A stretch of 64,000 bases of DNA, taken from assembly GCF_001423085.1 (NCBI RefSeq), contig NZ_LMNU01000049.1:46275-110274 (forward strand). Reading direction: 5' to 3'. The notes beneath the pieces were generated by a model that ran no database searches, was not told the DNA's origin, and saw only the letters and a list, made by a program, of their open reading frames with translations. Shown here piece after piece: positions 15,573 through 23,650 of the stretch (position 1 is its first letter; every line of letters begins with the position of its first letter). Both the position numbers and the translations under genes were made by a program. The DNA is from Methylobacterium sp. Leaf125 (GTDB lineage: Bacteria; Pseudomonadota; Alphaproteobacteria; Rhizobiales; Beijerinckiaceae).

Positions 15573-18179
15573 ATGGCGGCGACGGGTTCGGTCTTCGAGA
15601 TCATCCTACAATGGTCGAGGAATAAGCCTGACTGGCAGCGGGACGCTCTGCGTCGCATCGTGGCAAAGCGCACCCTCGACGCCGACGATCACCGCGAGCT
15701 TGCGCTACTCTGTAAGAGGGGATGCGGCTTCCCAGGGATCGAGGTGACCCCGTCGCCCTTTGGCGTCGAGCATGTTCCGTCCATGGCCACCACTAGCGAG
15801 AAGGTGGCGCTAACCTCGATCAGGGACGTCATGGGTGTCAATCGGCTGGCTCCCGGCCAGGAACTCCAGTTTCAACCCGATGGGATCACGATCGTCTACG
15901 GCGACAACGGGGTGGGGAAATCCGGGTACGCCCGCATCCTGAAGCGGGCGTGCCGCGCGCGTTCCCCCGGCGAGATCCTGCCGAACGCCTTCGGCGGCGG
16001 TGCCGATGCGGGATCCGCCACGATCGGATGCGTCGTATCGGGCGATCCGATCGCGCCGCTGGCCTGGACCGACGCGGGCTCTCCCCACGCCCTCCTTTCC
16101 AGCGTCAGCGTCTTCGACCGCGAATGCGGAATGGTCCATGTGCGCGAGAGGAACGAGGTCGCGTTCCGTCCGTTCGGGCTCGACATCCCCGATGAGCTCG
16201 CCGGCGTCTGCCAAGCGATCCGCACGGCGCTGACGGCGGAACAGGGGGCGCTTGAGCAGGCGCGGGATTCGGCGTTCACGGAACCCGCGTTCGGGTCTGG
16301 GACCCGGGTCGGGCGGCTTCTCGGCGCGCTCGCTCCGGGTACCGACCTCGGACCCCTGGAGAAGCTGTCGAACCTGTCAGCGGAGGAGCGCGCAAGGCTT
16401 CGCCGGCTTGAGGAGGACCTGGCCCGCGACCCGGTCCGGGCCTCGGGGGAGCAGCGCGAGCTGGCCCGGGCCGTACGCCGCCTCTCCGAGGAGCTTGATA
16501 GGGTCTTCGGGGCGGTGTCGGATGCGGAGCTCACGCAGCTTGCGGCGCTCGCCGGGACCGCCCGCTCCAAACGCTCCGCCGCCTCGCTCGCGGCCGAACG
16601 CGCCTTCGGCGGAAGCGCCCTGAAGGGGGTCGGGGAGGCGACCTGGCGAGCCCTATGGGACGCGGCGCGGCATTACTCGGAGCATGTCGCCTACGAGGGG
16701 CACGACTTCCCGCGGACGGACGCGGAAGCGGTCTGCGTGCTCTGCCACCAGCCGATCTCCGAAGGGACCGGGGATCTGAAGCTGACCTTTGAGGAGTTCG
16801 TGAAGGCCGACAGCGAGCGCGAGGCGCGGAAGGCCGAGGTGGCCTACGAGGAGGCCCTGGGGAAGCTGTCGGGTCTGTCGCTGCGGATGTCCGGGTTTCC
16901 GCTGCGCCGCCAGCTGTCGGTGACCCATCCGGATGTCGCCGCCGCGATCCTGCGCGGGCTGGCGACCGTCCGGCTTCGGCGATGGATCTGCACGCGGGCA
17001 CTCGCCGACCGCGGCGCGGGTCCAATGCCCGTGGTTGCGGCCGGCATCATCGGCACGCTAACGACTCTTGCGGATGATACGCAGGCCTATGCCAAGGAGC
17101 TTCTGACGGCGGTCGATCCCGCCGGTCGGGTACGGCTGGTTGCGGAACGGGACGAGTTGCGTGACCGCGCACTCTTGGAGGCACTGCTGCCGAAGGCGAG
17201 GATCGAGGTGGCACGGCTGAGCGAGCTGGCGGGTTTGAAGGACTGCCTGTCCGAGATGGCGACGAATGCCATCACGACGCTCGGCAACACGATCGCCGAC
17301 AAGGTCATCACGCCGAAGGTCCGCGATCGCTTTCAGGAAGAGATCCAGAAGCTGGCCGCCCACAGGGTGAGGGTCGACATCGTCCGTTCGGGCGGCAGGT
17401 ACGGCTCCCCGCAGTACCAGGTCCGGCTGTTCGCCAACGAGAGGGCGAAGGTCGGCGAGATCCTGAGCGAGGGCGAGCAGACCTGCGTGGCCCTGGCCGC
17501 CTTCCTGACCGAGCTCGCTACCGCGGCTCATGGATCGACGCTGGTCTTCGACGATCCGGTCTCCTCGCTGGACCATCGGTGGCGGCGCAAGGTCGCCGAG
17601 CGGCTGGTCGAGGAAGGGGGCGTCCGGCAGATTATCGTCTTCACGCATGACCTCGTCTTCCTGAACGACCTGCATGCGCTGTCAATCGACGGCAGGATCC
17701 CGGTCTCCCTGATCTCGCTCACCCACACCTCTGTCGGCGCGGGCGTCGTGAACCAGGGACTGCCCTGGATCGGGGCTAAGGTCCGGGAGCGCCTCGACGC
17801 TCTTGAGAAGGACGCGCGGGCGGCCAAGGTCCTCTACGACGACAATCGGGATGATGAGTACGGGGCTGCGGCCTCCCACTTCTTCAGCAGGTTACGAAGT
17901 ACGTGGGAACGGGCCCTTGAGGAGGTGGCCTTCAACTGTGTCATCCAAAGGCACCGCGACTACATCAGCACCAAGGACCTGAGAAAGGTGGCGAGCCTGA
18001 CCGTTGCCAACGTCGAGGATTTCGCCGCCGGCTTCAAACGGTGCTGCGATCAGACGGAAGCCCACGATCCATCTCCCGGGCGGAACGCTGCTCCCCTGCG
18101 CCCAGACGAACTGCTCAAGGCCGTCGGGGACCTGAGGGCCTGGGTGGACCAGCTTCGTGAGCAGCAAAAGGGCGTTTGA
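15573..18179 (+). CDS. Stand-alone ABC/AAA-type ATPase with CxxC insert, candidate defence protein
   Basis: 868 residues. The Walker A motif GDNGVGKS is at about 110-117; a long helical insert follows and holds CVLC (Cys388, Cys391), like the zinc-hook of Rad50/RloC proteins. The ABC signature ILSEGEQT lies near 630, Walker B with FDDPVSSLDH near 660 and an H-loop FTHD near 690. The C-terminal 170 residues after the ATPase core form a separate helical domain (with STWERALEEVAFN) that may be the effector. The arrangement resembles PrrC/RloC-type (AAA_13) proteins, anticodon nucleases or related phage-abortive ATPases, but I cannot confirm a nuclease triad. It is a single gene flanked by relics, as expected for a solitary defence locus. 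Confidence 0.8.
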   Translation: MAATGSVFEIILQWSRNKPDWQRDALRRIVAKRTLDADDHRELALLCKRGCGFPGIEVTPSPFGVEHVPSMATTSEKVALTSIRDVMGVNRLAPGQELQFQPDGITIVYGDNGVGKSGYARILKRACRARSPGEILPNAFGGGADAGSATIGCVVSGDPIAPLAWTDAGSPHALLSSVSVFDRECGMVHVRERNEVAFRPFGLDIPDELAGVCQAIRTALTAEQGALEQARDSAFTEPAFGSGTRVGRLLGALAPGTDLGPLEKLSNLSAEERARLRRLEEDLARDPVRASGEQRELARAVRRLSEELDRVFGAVSDAELTQLAALAGTARSKRSAASLAAERAFGGSALKGVGEATWRALWDAARHYSEHVAYEGHDFPRTDAEAVCVLCHQPISEGTGDLKLTFEEFVKADSEREARKAEVAYEEALGKLSGLSLRMSGFPLRRQLSVTHPDVAAAILRGLATVRLRRWICTRALADRGAGPMPVVAAGIIGTLTTLADDTQAYAKELLTAVDPAGRVRLVAERDELRDRALLEALLPKARIEVARLSELAGLKDCLSEMATNAITTLGNTIADKVITPKVRDRFQEEIQKLAAHRVRVDIVRSGGRYGSPQYQVRLFANERAKVGEILSEGEQTCVALAAFLTELATAAHGSTLVFDDPVSSLDHRWRRKVAERLVEEGGVRQIIVFTHDLVFLNDLHALSIDGRIPVSLISLTHTSVGAGVVNQGLPWIGAKVRERLDALEKDARAAKVLYDDNRDDEYGAAASHFFSRLRSTWERALEEVAFNCVIQRHRDYISTKDLRKVASLTVANVEDFAAGFKRCCDQTEAHDPSPGRNAAPLRPDELLKAVGDLRAWVDQLREQQKGV

Positions 18180-18224
18180 CGGCCTTCTGTCATCGTCGCC
18201 TGCCGCAGTAGGTGCCGCGGCCAC

Positions 18225-18392
18225 CTGGTTGAGAGCGACGGCGCCCTCCGCCGCGGCAGCCTGGCCCTGCTCGCCCCCAACACCATGCAAGGCCCCTTTC
18301 TAATGATCGCCGAGCGGATCCCCGACGCGCTGACCACCTCGACCTTCGAGCGGGATGCCGACCGGAACATCGCAGGCTGCGACGAGCCCTGA
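18225..18392 (+). pseudogene. C-terminal relic of an unknown gene
   Basis: A 55-codon frame ends in TGA at 18390-18392 and reads like genuine protein (LVESDGALRRGSLALLAPN, then MIAERIPDALTTSTFERDAD) but has no start in place. The frame begins in the debris just after the ATPase gene. Identity unknown; low confidence that it was ever a gene of this locus. Confidence 0.3.
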
Positions 18393-18408
18393 TGCGCCTT
18401 AACGGTTT

Positions 18409-18768
18409 TCACCTATCAATCGGATTTGGAGGTGCGGGCCCCGGCCTACCGCCGATAGGCATCGTGCCAGGAGTGGTCATCCCACCATCGACGAGAAGGG
18501 TGTCGCCGACGATGTAGTCGGACAGGTCGCAGGCCAGGAGCGCGATGGCCGCGGCGATGTCCTCGACCCGTCCGATGCGACCATACGGGATCTGCGACAC
18601 CGCACTGCGGAGATTTTTACCCTGCATCTCGCCCGCGTTAATGCCGGTCCTCACGGCGCCGGGTCGATGGCGTTCACGCGCACCCCGCGCGGGGCGAATT
18701 CCTGGGCGAGGGTGCACATCAGCGTCGTCGTGCCGCCCTTCGAGGCCGCGCAATTAACGTGATCGCCC
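18409..18768 (-). pseudogene. Truncated, frameshifted short-chain dehydrogenase (SDR)
   Basis: Two minus-strand frames together give the C-terminal half of a classical SDR. The upstream frame has NCAASKGGTTTLMCTLAQEF and APRGVRVNAI (the catalytic-region S/YxxxK lysine helix). After a frameshift near 18660 the other frame continues PGAVRTGINAGEM and ends with DYIVGDTLLVDGGMTTP. The N-terminal NAD-binding half is missing. It is a broken gene with no present function. Confidence 0.8.
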
Positions 18769-18914
18769 CACGGGATGCAGTCGTGTGACCTGAAGGCTCC
18801 CGACGCGATGGGAACCAGCGTCGTCGGCTGACTTCCCGGCTATTAAGCCAGCCCCGGCTTCTGTTCACTTCCGGCCGTTTGTAGTTTGCACTGATCAGTC
18901 TAAAAGGCAATTTT

Positions 18915-19658
18915 TCAAATATCAAAAATCGCCTTTTCATCGTCTATCGAAGGTAATCGGGGGCTCCTAAGCAGTCTCAATCTTTCATGTCTTACATATG
19001 CTGCCCTTTCAATTTGTCCTCTGAGTGAACTTCGCATGATTTCACCGGGGACAGTTTCGAGAATATCTGAAATTGTTTGATCTTTTATTGGTAAGAACAA
19101 ACTCTTTTTCAGAACGCTTTTATTGAGAGGTTCTTTCCCCCAATATGTTTTTAAATCACGAATGACAGGCTGGATTTGATCAAGCACGGCAGCCCCATGT
19201 AATCGCGTGAATTCTAAGTGATCCATATCTTGATCATCATCGTGCATCCGATTTATATCTCTCAAGCAACATGCAGGAAATCCGTTTACATATAGATTTG
19301 ACTCTGGTCTTGACAGACTAAATCTGAGATCAGTTGATATTTCTTGACAGTCAACTATTCCGAATGCGACGGCCTTAACGAGTAGGTCAACATCTTCAGT
19401 AAGTCGCTTGGGTCCAATTTTTATGAAAGGTAGCTTCTGTTCTCGCTGATACATACAGGCTTGTACGAAGCCGACAGCATCCAAATCAAAATTATGCGCA
19501 GTGAAGATTGCGCGAATTCTGAGTTCGATGTCGGACGGCGCAAGCTGATTTATATCAGCAAATATTCGAGGTTTTTCTATTTCCTCGTGAAATATTTTGT
19601 AGAATTCCGTGCCTCCGATACCTATCATGCCATTATTATCTCTCGTTGAGAGGTTCAC
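18915..19658 (-). CDS. Low-GC orphan hypothetical protein
   Basis: 247 residues. Base composition is far more A/T rich than every neighbour, and codons such as AAA, ATA and AGA are frequent, so it is a clear recent import. No family recognised. There is no signal peptide or membrane helix; the protein is a mixed alpha/beta-looking soluble one with phrases FIKIGPKRLTEDVDLLVKAV and RLHGAAVLDQIQPVIRDL. The first of these (L-T-x-D-V-D) is faintly like nucleotidyltransferase text, but I would not assign it. An AT-rich promoter region (19660-19800) lies upstream. It sits between a broken SDR and a toxin-antitoxin block. Confidence 0.6.
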   Translation of the reverse strand: MNLSTRDNNGMIGIGGTEFYKIFHEEIEKPRIFADINQLAPSDIELRIRAIFTAHNFDLDAVGFVQACMYQREQKLPFIKIGPKRLTEDVDLLVKAVAFGIVDCQEISTDLRFSLSRPESNLYVNGFPACCLRDINRMHDDDQDMDHLEFTRLHGAAVLDQIQPVIRDLKTYWGKEPLNKSVLKKSLFLPIKDQTISDILETVPGEIMRSSLRGQIERAAYVRHERLRLLRSPRLPSIDDEKAIFDI

Positions 19659-19826
19659 GTAGAGAATGCGTGATAATTAGTTCGTGATTGATATATACAA
19701 GTACAATACAATCCGATGATATAGATCGCGTGACAACGCTTATAGCTTCTTAGATGCGCTTTCATCAAAACCCCGTTACCAAGGTTACAGCAAATCGCCG
19801 CGGCACACCGAAACTGATGCCCGGGC

Positions 19827-20492
19827 TCAGGCCTTGAGCGCCTCGATGCTGTCGAGGAGGTCTGGGCCGCCGGTCCGGCGGGCGCTCCACTTGCGGAAGA
19901 TCGCGAGGACACTGCGATCGGTGATGCCGTGGCGGGCTGGGTTGTTCTCGTCCAGGACGCGCCGGAGCCGGGCGGGGACGTCGCGGTGCCAGAACTTGGT
20001 ATGGTTCGGGCCGACCTCGCGTCCGAGTTCCTGGTAGGCGCCGTTGCCCGCCCAGCGCAGGCCCTTGGCGCCGAGCAGGGTACCGATCTCGCTGGCGCGG
20101 AAGTCGAGCTTCCGGCCGATACTGCCCGCGGTACAGATGTAGACCACTGCGGACTCCGCGGAGACGGTGGGCAGGTCCGGGGCGGCGCCCTCGCCGCCGA
20201 CGCGGGCGAAGGCCTCCTCCGCCTTGCCGGTCCGGACGCCGTGCATCTCGGTGACGAGGAGCTCGACGCCGCGGGTGAGCCGCTCAATGAGCTCGCCTTG
20301 CCGCTGGAGGCGCTCATCCTGTTCCCGGACACGCGCTAGATGCTCACCGCGCTCGGCGCGGAGGATCTCGTTCTGCTCCCGGAACTGTGCCGCGATGGTC
20401 TCTCCCACGTCGCGCCGGAAATCCTCCATATCCGCGAGGGGTTTCCTCGGCGGAAGGTGGTGGAGCACGCCCATGGGAGGCTTCTCGCTCAT
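19827..20492 (-). CDS. Hypothetical coiled-coil protein linked to MqsRA-like pair
   Basis: 221 residues. Residues about 30-85 form a charged coiled coil (QFREQNEILRAERGEHLARV, then EQDERLQRQGELIERL). The C-terminal part from about 125 (SIGRKLDFRASEIGTLLGAK, RVLDENNPARHGITDRSV) resembles DNA-binding C-terminal domains of phage regulatory proteins. Its ATG overlaps the stop of the antitoxin gene by four bases, so it is the third cistron of the operon. Function unknown; a third regulator or modulator is possible. Confidence 0.6.
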   Translation of the reverse strand: MSEKPPMGVLHHLPPRKPLADMEDFRRDVGETIAAQFREQNEILRAERGEHLARVREQDERLQRQGELIERLTRGVELLVTEMHGVRTGKAEEAFARVGGEGAAPDLPTVSAESAVVYICTAGSIGRKLDFRASEIGTLLGAKGLRWAGNGAYQELGREVGPNHTKFWHRDVPARLRRVLDENNPARHGITDRSVLAIFRKWSARRTGGPDLLDSIEALKA

Positions 20493-21091
20493 GCGGCGAC
20501 GGCTTCCGGGTTCGCGTGGTTACCGTGGAAGGCGTCGAAGGCCGCGTCGGCAGCGAGGGCGGCGAAGCGCTCGTGGTCGATCTCGGTGCGCCGCCCGAGG
20601 GCGTCGCGCATGACGGCGTGGGCGCGCTTGCGATCGTCAAGCTCGATCTGGGCGAAGACGCCCTCGGCCTCCGGGTTTACGACCCCGGCCGCAAGCATCT
20701 CGCGGCGGGCGAGGTAGGGGTCCCGGGCTAGGGCGCGGATGTAGCGGTCGGCGACCTTGCTCTGAGGAACCTTGCCGCGCTCCCAGCGGGTCCAGGTCTT
20801 CGGGCCGGTGGAGAGGATCTGTTCCATGTCGGCCTGGCGGAGCTTGTACTTGAGGCGGATGGCGTTGAGCTCGGCGGCGGACAGGAGCCCGTCCATCTCT
20901 CGCACGGCGTTGGCGACGGCGAGCTCGTGCTCAGAGATCTGAGAGCCCTGATAGCTGACGTTCCCGCATTCGGCGCAGACCATGCGACGGTCCTGGATGG
21001 CGAGGCTCTTCCCCGACCGTTCGACCACGAAGGGCTCGACGCGCTCGCAGACCGCGATCGCCTCGCAGGCTTGGCAGGCCTCCATCGTCAT
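20489..21091 (-). CDS. MqsA-like antitoxin, zinc-finger plus HTH
   Basis: 200 residues. The N-terminal zinc site has two CxxC pairs (Cys6/Cys9 and Cys39/Cys42), followed by an HTH at about 70-120 (AAELNAIRLKYKLRQADMEQ, TGPKTWTRWERGKVPQSK), the domain order of MqsA/YgiT antitoxins. A further C-terminal extension of about 75 residues is longer than in E. coli MqsA. It neutralises the upstream toxin and should repress the operon through the HTH. The toxin gene precedes it with a four-base overlap, the characteristic mqsRA order. Confidence 0.83.
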   Translation of the reverse strand: MTMEACQACEAIAVCERVEPFVVERSGKSLAIQDRRMVCAECGNVSYQGSQISEHELAVANAVREMDGLLSAAELNAIRLKYKLRQADMEQILSTGPKTWTRWERGKVPQSKVADRYIRALARDPYLARREMLAAGVVNPEAEGVFAQIELDDRKRAHAVMRDALGRRTEIDHERFAALAADAAFDAFHGNHANPEAVAA

Positions 21092-21405
21092 CGATCGATA
21101 TCCTTCTTGAATGAGGTGACGACCAGGACGTCAGCGCCGGTGACCAGCAGCTTCAGGAACATCCAGTCGGCGCAGTCGTCGACCCAGATCGAGTAGTAGT
21201 CCGACACGGTGGTCGGGTGGTGTCTTCGCGTCGGCTCGGACTTGCTGAAGTGCGCCTCGCCCAATTCCGTCTGGATGATCGCCCGCAGGTCGTCAGTGTC
21301 GAGCTTACGGGTCCTGAGCTCTTCGAGGACGGGAGAAAAGAACGAACAGGCCTCCTCGTCGGCGGCGAGCGCGCGGACCTTTGCCAGGGGATTGTGCGGC
21401 GCCAT
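21088..21405 (-). CDS. MqsR-like mRNA interferase toxin
   Basis: 105 residues from the ATG at 21405, chosen because GGAGG lies just upstream. The C-terminal half DYYSIWVDDCADWMFLKLLV then VLVVTSFKKD matches the MqsR/RelE-like fold pattern, in which an aromatic D-x-Y strand is followed by K-L and a final SFK strand. Toxins of the family cut mRNA and cause growth arrest. It is paired with the MqsA-like gene downstream. The sequence is divergent, so the family call rests partly on gene order. Confidence 0.72.
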   Translation of the reverse strand: MAPHNPLAKVRALAADEEACSFFSPVLEELRTRKLDTDDLRAIIQTELGEAHFSKSEPTRRHHPTTVSDYYSIWVDDCADWMFLKLLVTGADVLVVTSFKKDIDR

Positions 21406-21829
21406 CCAGCCTCCAAGAGGTAGCACCATGCTACCCGAACTTCAACCGCGGCATTCTGCTGAGGCTGGCGGCCCGGCTCCCTTGGTTGATCCTCGGTAAG
21501 CGTGGCCTGGAGCGTTTTACGCATGGGCCGGTGCGCGGTTCCGTCCCTTCGTGGAAGGGGCCGCCCGTGCCTAACCCAGCTCCATCTTTGGCTTGTCGGA
21601 CGATCGCCAGGACCGGTTCCAAAACTAGGTGCGCAGCATGTCCGATGCCCGGTCCCGCTCCTCGCCGACCTGCTCGGGCGGGCGGGAATCGCGACGCTAC
21701 GGCGACCCAAGTCGCAGAGGGGGGCGACGTCTCCGCGGACGCACCCCCGAGCATGTCGGCATTCGGATAGGCGTCCTGGGACGCCCGTCCGGCATGTACG
21801 AGCGCCTCCGGATCGTCCATAAGGCAGTC
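21406..21829. other. Gene-poor interval before the metal island
   Basis: About 420 bp. Several frames are open in this GC-rich stretch but none has protein-like composition or a ribosome site. It holds the promoter region for the toxin-antitoxin operon (minus) and presumably for the metal operon starting at 21830 (plus). Confidence 0.4.
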
Positions 21830-22192
21830 ATGAGCGCGGGATTCCCGATCAGGGCCTACGAGGCGTCGCGCGGCTGGTGGGCGACCGCCGTCCGCCTGCT
21901 GTCGTTCGTCCTCCTCCTGGCGCTCATGGCGCCCTGTGCGATTTCCTCCGCCGACGCCCATCGCCTTCCTGATCACGCGCCCGCGTTCGCCACGTCCTCG
22001 CATAAGGGTGCGCCGGACCAGCCCGACGGGTGCCCGGCCTGCCATGCGACCTGCGGCTGCCATCTGGCCATTTGCATCGAGGCGTCACCCGGGATTCCGA
22101 TCGCCACCGCCGGACGCCCGTCCTATGCCACGGCCGACGTCACCGTAGCCTCGATCTCCGCCGGTCGCCTTCCAAGGCCCCCTCGCGCCTGA
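21830..22192 (+). CDS. Cys/His-containing exported protein upstream of czcBA
   Basis: 120 residues from the ATG at 21830 (AAGGCAG upstream). A membrane or signal segment (VRLLSFVLLLALMAPCAISS) is followed by a His/Asp-rich stretch and a Cys cluster CPACHATCGCHLAIC at about residues 70-84, then a PPRA tail. Small proteins like this, some of them in DUF2946-like families, lie at the head of czc/cop operons and probably bind metal in the periplasm. It is 139 bp upstream of the adaptor gene. Confidence 0.6.
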   Translation: MSAGFPIRAYEASRGWWATAVRLLSFVLLLALMAPCAISSADAHRLPDHAPAFATSSHKGAPDQPDGCPACHATCGCHLAICIEASPGIPIATAGRPSYATADVTVASISAGRLPRPPRA

Positions 22193-22331
22193 GGCGGCAC
22201 CGCCACGGCTGTGGCGGATGCAGACCGGACATCCCAGCGGATGCCGGCTCCTTGAGCGAGCTTGACTTGATCCGGACCGTCGACCCAGCCCCAGGCGGTG
22301 ACCGCGGTCCTATGCGAACGGCCTCCCTTCC

Positions 22332-23639
22332 ATGCGTGCAATCATATCCGTGGCCCTCCTGGCCATAGGCGTCGCCATCGGCGGTGCCGTCCCCCGCGTG
22401 TCCGAGACCGTGCGGGGCGCGCTGGCCGCCGCCGGCCTGTCCTCCACCGCGGCCAAGACTCCGGCGACCAACGCGGCCGTGACCGGGGCGCAGGCCACCA
22501 AGGTCGACGGCGACCACAAACACGCCGAGGGCGAGGCGCACGGCCACGACGAGGCAAGCGAGGGCAAGATCAAGATGACGGCCGAGCAGGCCGCCGAGCA
22601 GGACATCAAGCTGGCGCATGTCGAGGGCGGCATCCTCTCGCGCCATCTCCTGGTGCCCGGCACCATCACCCAGGACGCCGACCGGATCGCCCGGGTGCCT
22701 GCGCGGGTCGCCGGGACAGTGGCGGAGATGCGCAAGCGTCTCGGCGAAGACGTCGCCAAGGGCGAGATCGTCGCCGTCCTGGACAGCCGCGAGGTCGCGG
22801 ATGCCAAGAGCGACTTCCTCACCGCGACGGTCAAGGCGGATCTGGAAAAGACCAACTTCGACCGGCAGCAGGCCCTCTGGGACAAGAGGATCTCGGCGGA
22901 ATCGGCCTTCCTCAACGCGAAGGCCGCCTACTCCGAGGCGGGCCTGCGGGTCGATCTCTCCCGCCAGAAGCTATCGGCCCTCGGGCTGAACGCGACCGAG
23001 GTCGCCGCCGCGGCCAAGAAGGACGAAACCACTCCGAACTTGTCGTCGCTTCGCCGCTTCGAGCTCAGGTCCCCCCTCGCAGGGCGGATCGTGGAGCGCA
23101 AGGTCGACGTCGGAACGAAGGTCGGCAGCGAGGGGGACCCGGCCGACGTCTATACCGTGGCCGACCTCTCCTCCCTCTGGATCGAGCTCCCCGTCCCCAC
23201 CACCGAGCTGTCCAAGGTCCGCGAGGGCGCCAGGGTGACTATCGTCGGGAGCGAGGACGCTCCCCGCCCCGAGGGCAAGGTCGTCTTCGTCAGCCCGATC
23301 CTCAACCCGGAGACGCGCTCGGCCCGGGTCATCGTCGCCCTGCCGAACAAGGACATGTCCTGGCGCCCGGGCACCTTCGTCACGACCGAGATCGAGATCG
23401 CCCAGGACAAGGTCGTTGTGCGGCTGCCGAAGTCCGCCATCCAGACCATCGGTGGCGAGAAGGTGGTGTTCGTGCGGACCGAGGAGGGCTTCTCGAAGCG
23501 GGAGGTGACCCTCGGCAAGGCGGACGACGATGCCTACGAGGTCGTCGCCGGCCTGGAGCCCGGCGACGAGGTCGCGGTGGCCAACTCCTTCGTCCTGAAG
23601 GCCGAGCTCGGCAAGGCCGAAGCCGACCACGACCACTGA
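22332..23639 (+). CDS. czcB: CzcB-like RND efflux periplasmic adaptor
   Basis: 435 residues. An N-terminal signal/anchor is followed by a metal-binding HDH-rich segment (DGDHKHAEGEAHGHDE, about residues 59-74). The membrane-fusion core has the biotinyl-lipoyl and hairpin parts (ARVPARVAGTVAEMRKRLGE, then LEKTNFDRQQALWDKRISAE) and beta-barrel phrases (YTVADLSSLWIELPV). It ends in a short His tail (ADHDH). It bridges the inner membrane pump to an outer membrane channel. It is 11 bp upstream of czcA. Confidence 0.9.
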   Translation: MRAIISVALLAIGVAIGGAVPRVSETVRGALAAAGLSSTAAKTPATNAAVTGAQATKVDGDHKHAEGEAHGHDEASEGKIKMTAEQAAEQDIKLAHVEGGILSRHLLVPGTITQDADRIARVPARVAGTVAEMRKRLGEDVAKGEIVAVLDSREVADAKSDFLTATVKADLEKTNFDRQQALWDKRISAESAFLNAKAAYSEAGLRVDLSRQKLSALGLNATEVAAAAKKDETTPNLSSLRRFELRSPLAGRIVERKVDVGTKVGSEGDPADVYTVADLSSLWIELPVPTTELSKVREGARVTIVGSEDAPRPEGKVVFVSPILNPETRSARVIVALPNKDMSWRPGTFVTTEIEIAQDKVVVRLPKSAIQTIGGEKVVFVRTEEGFSKREVTLGKADDDAYEVVAGLEPGDEVAVANSFVLKAELGKAEADHDH

Positions 23640-23650
23640 GGGCGGCCGCC

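Noticed and set aside
22298..23650. N-terminal extension of the czcA frame over czcB
   Set aside because: The extra 450 codons have antisense/out-of-frame composition; the conserved RND start lies at 23651 and czcB is the real gene there.
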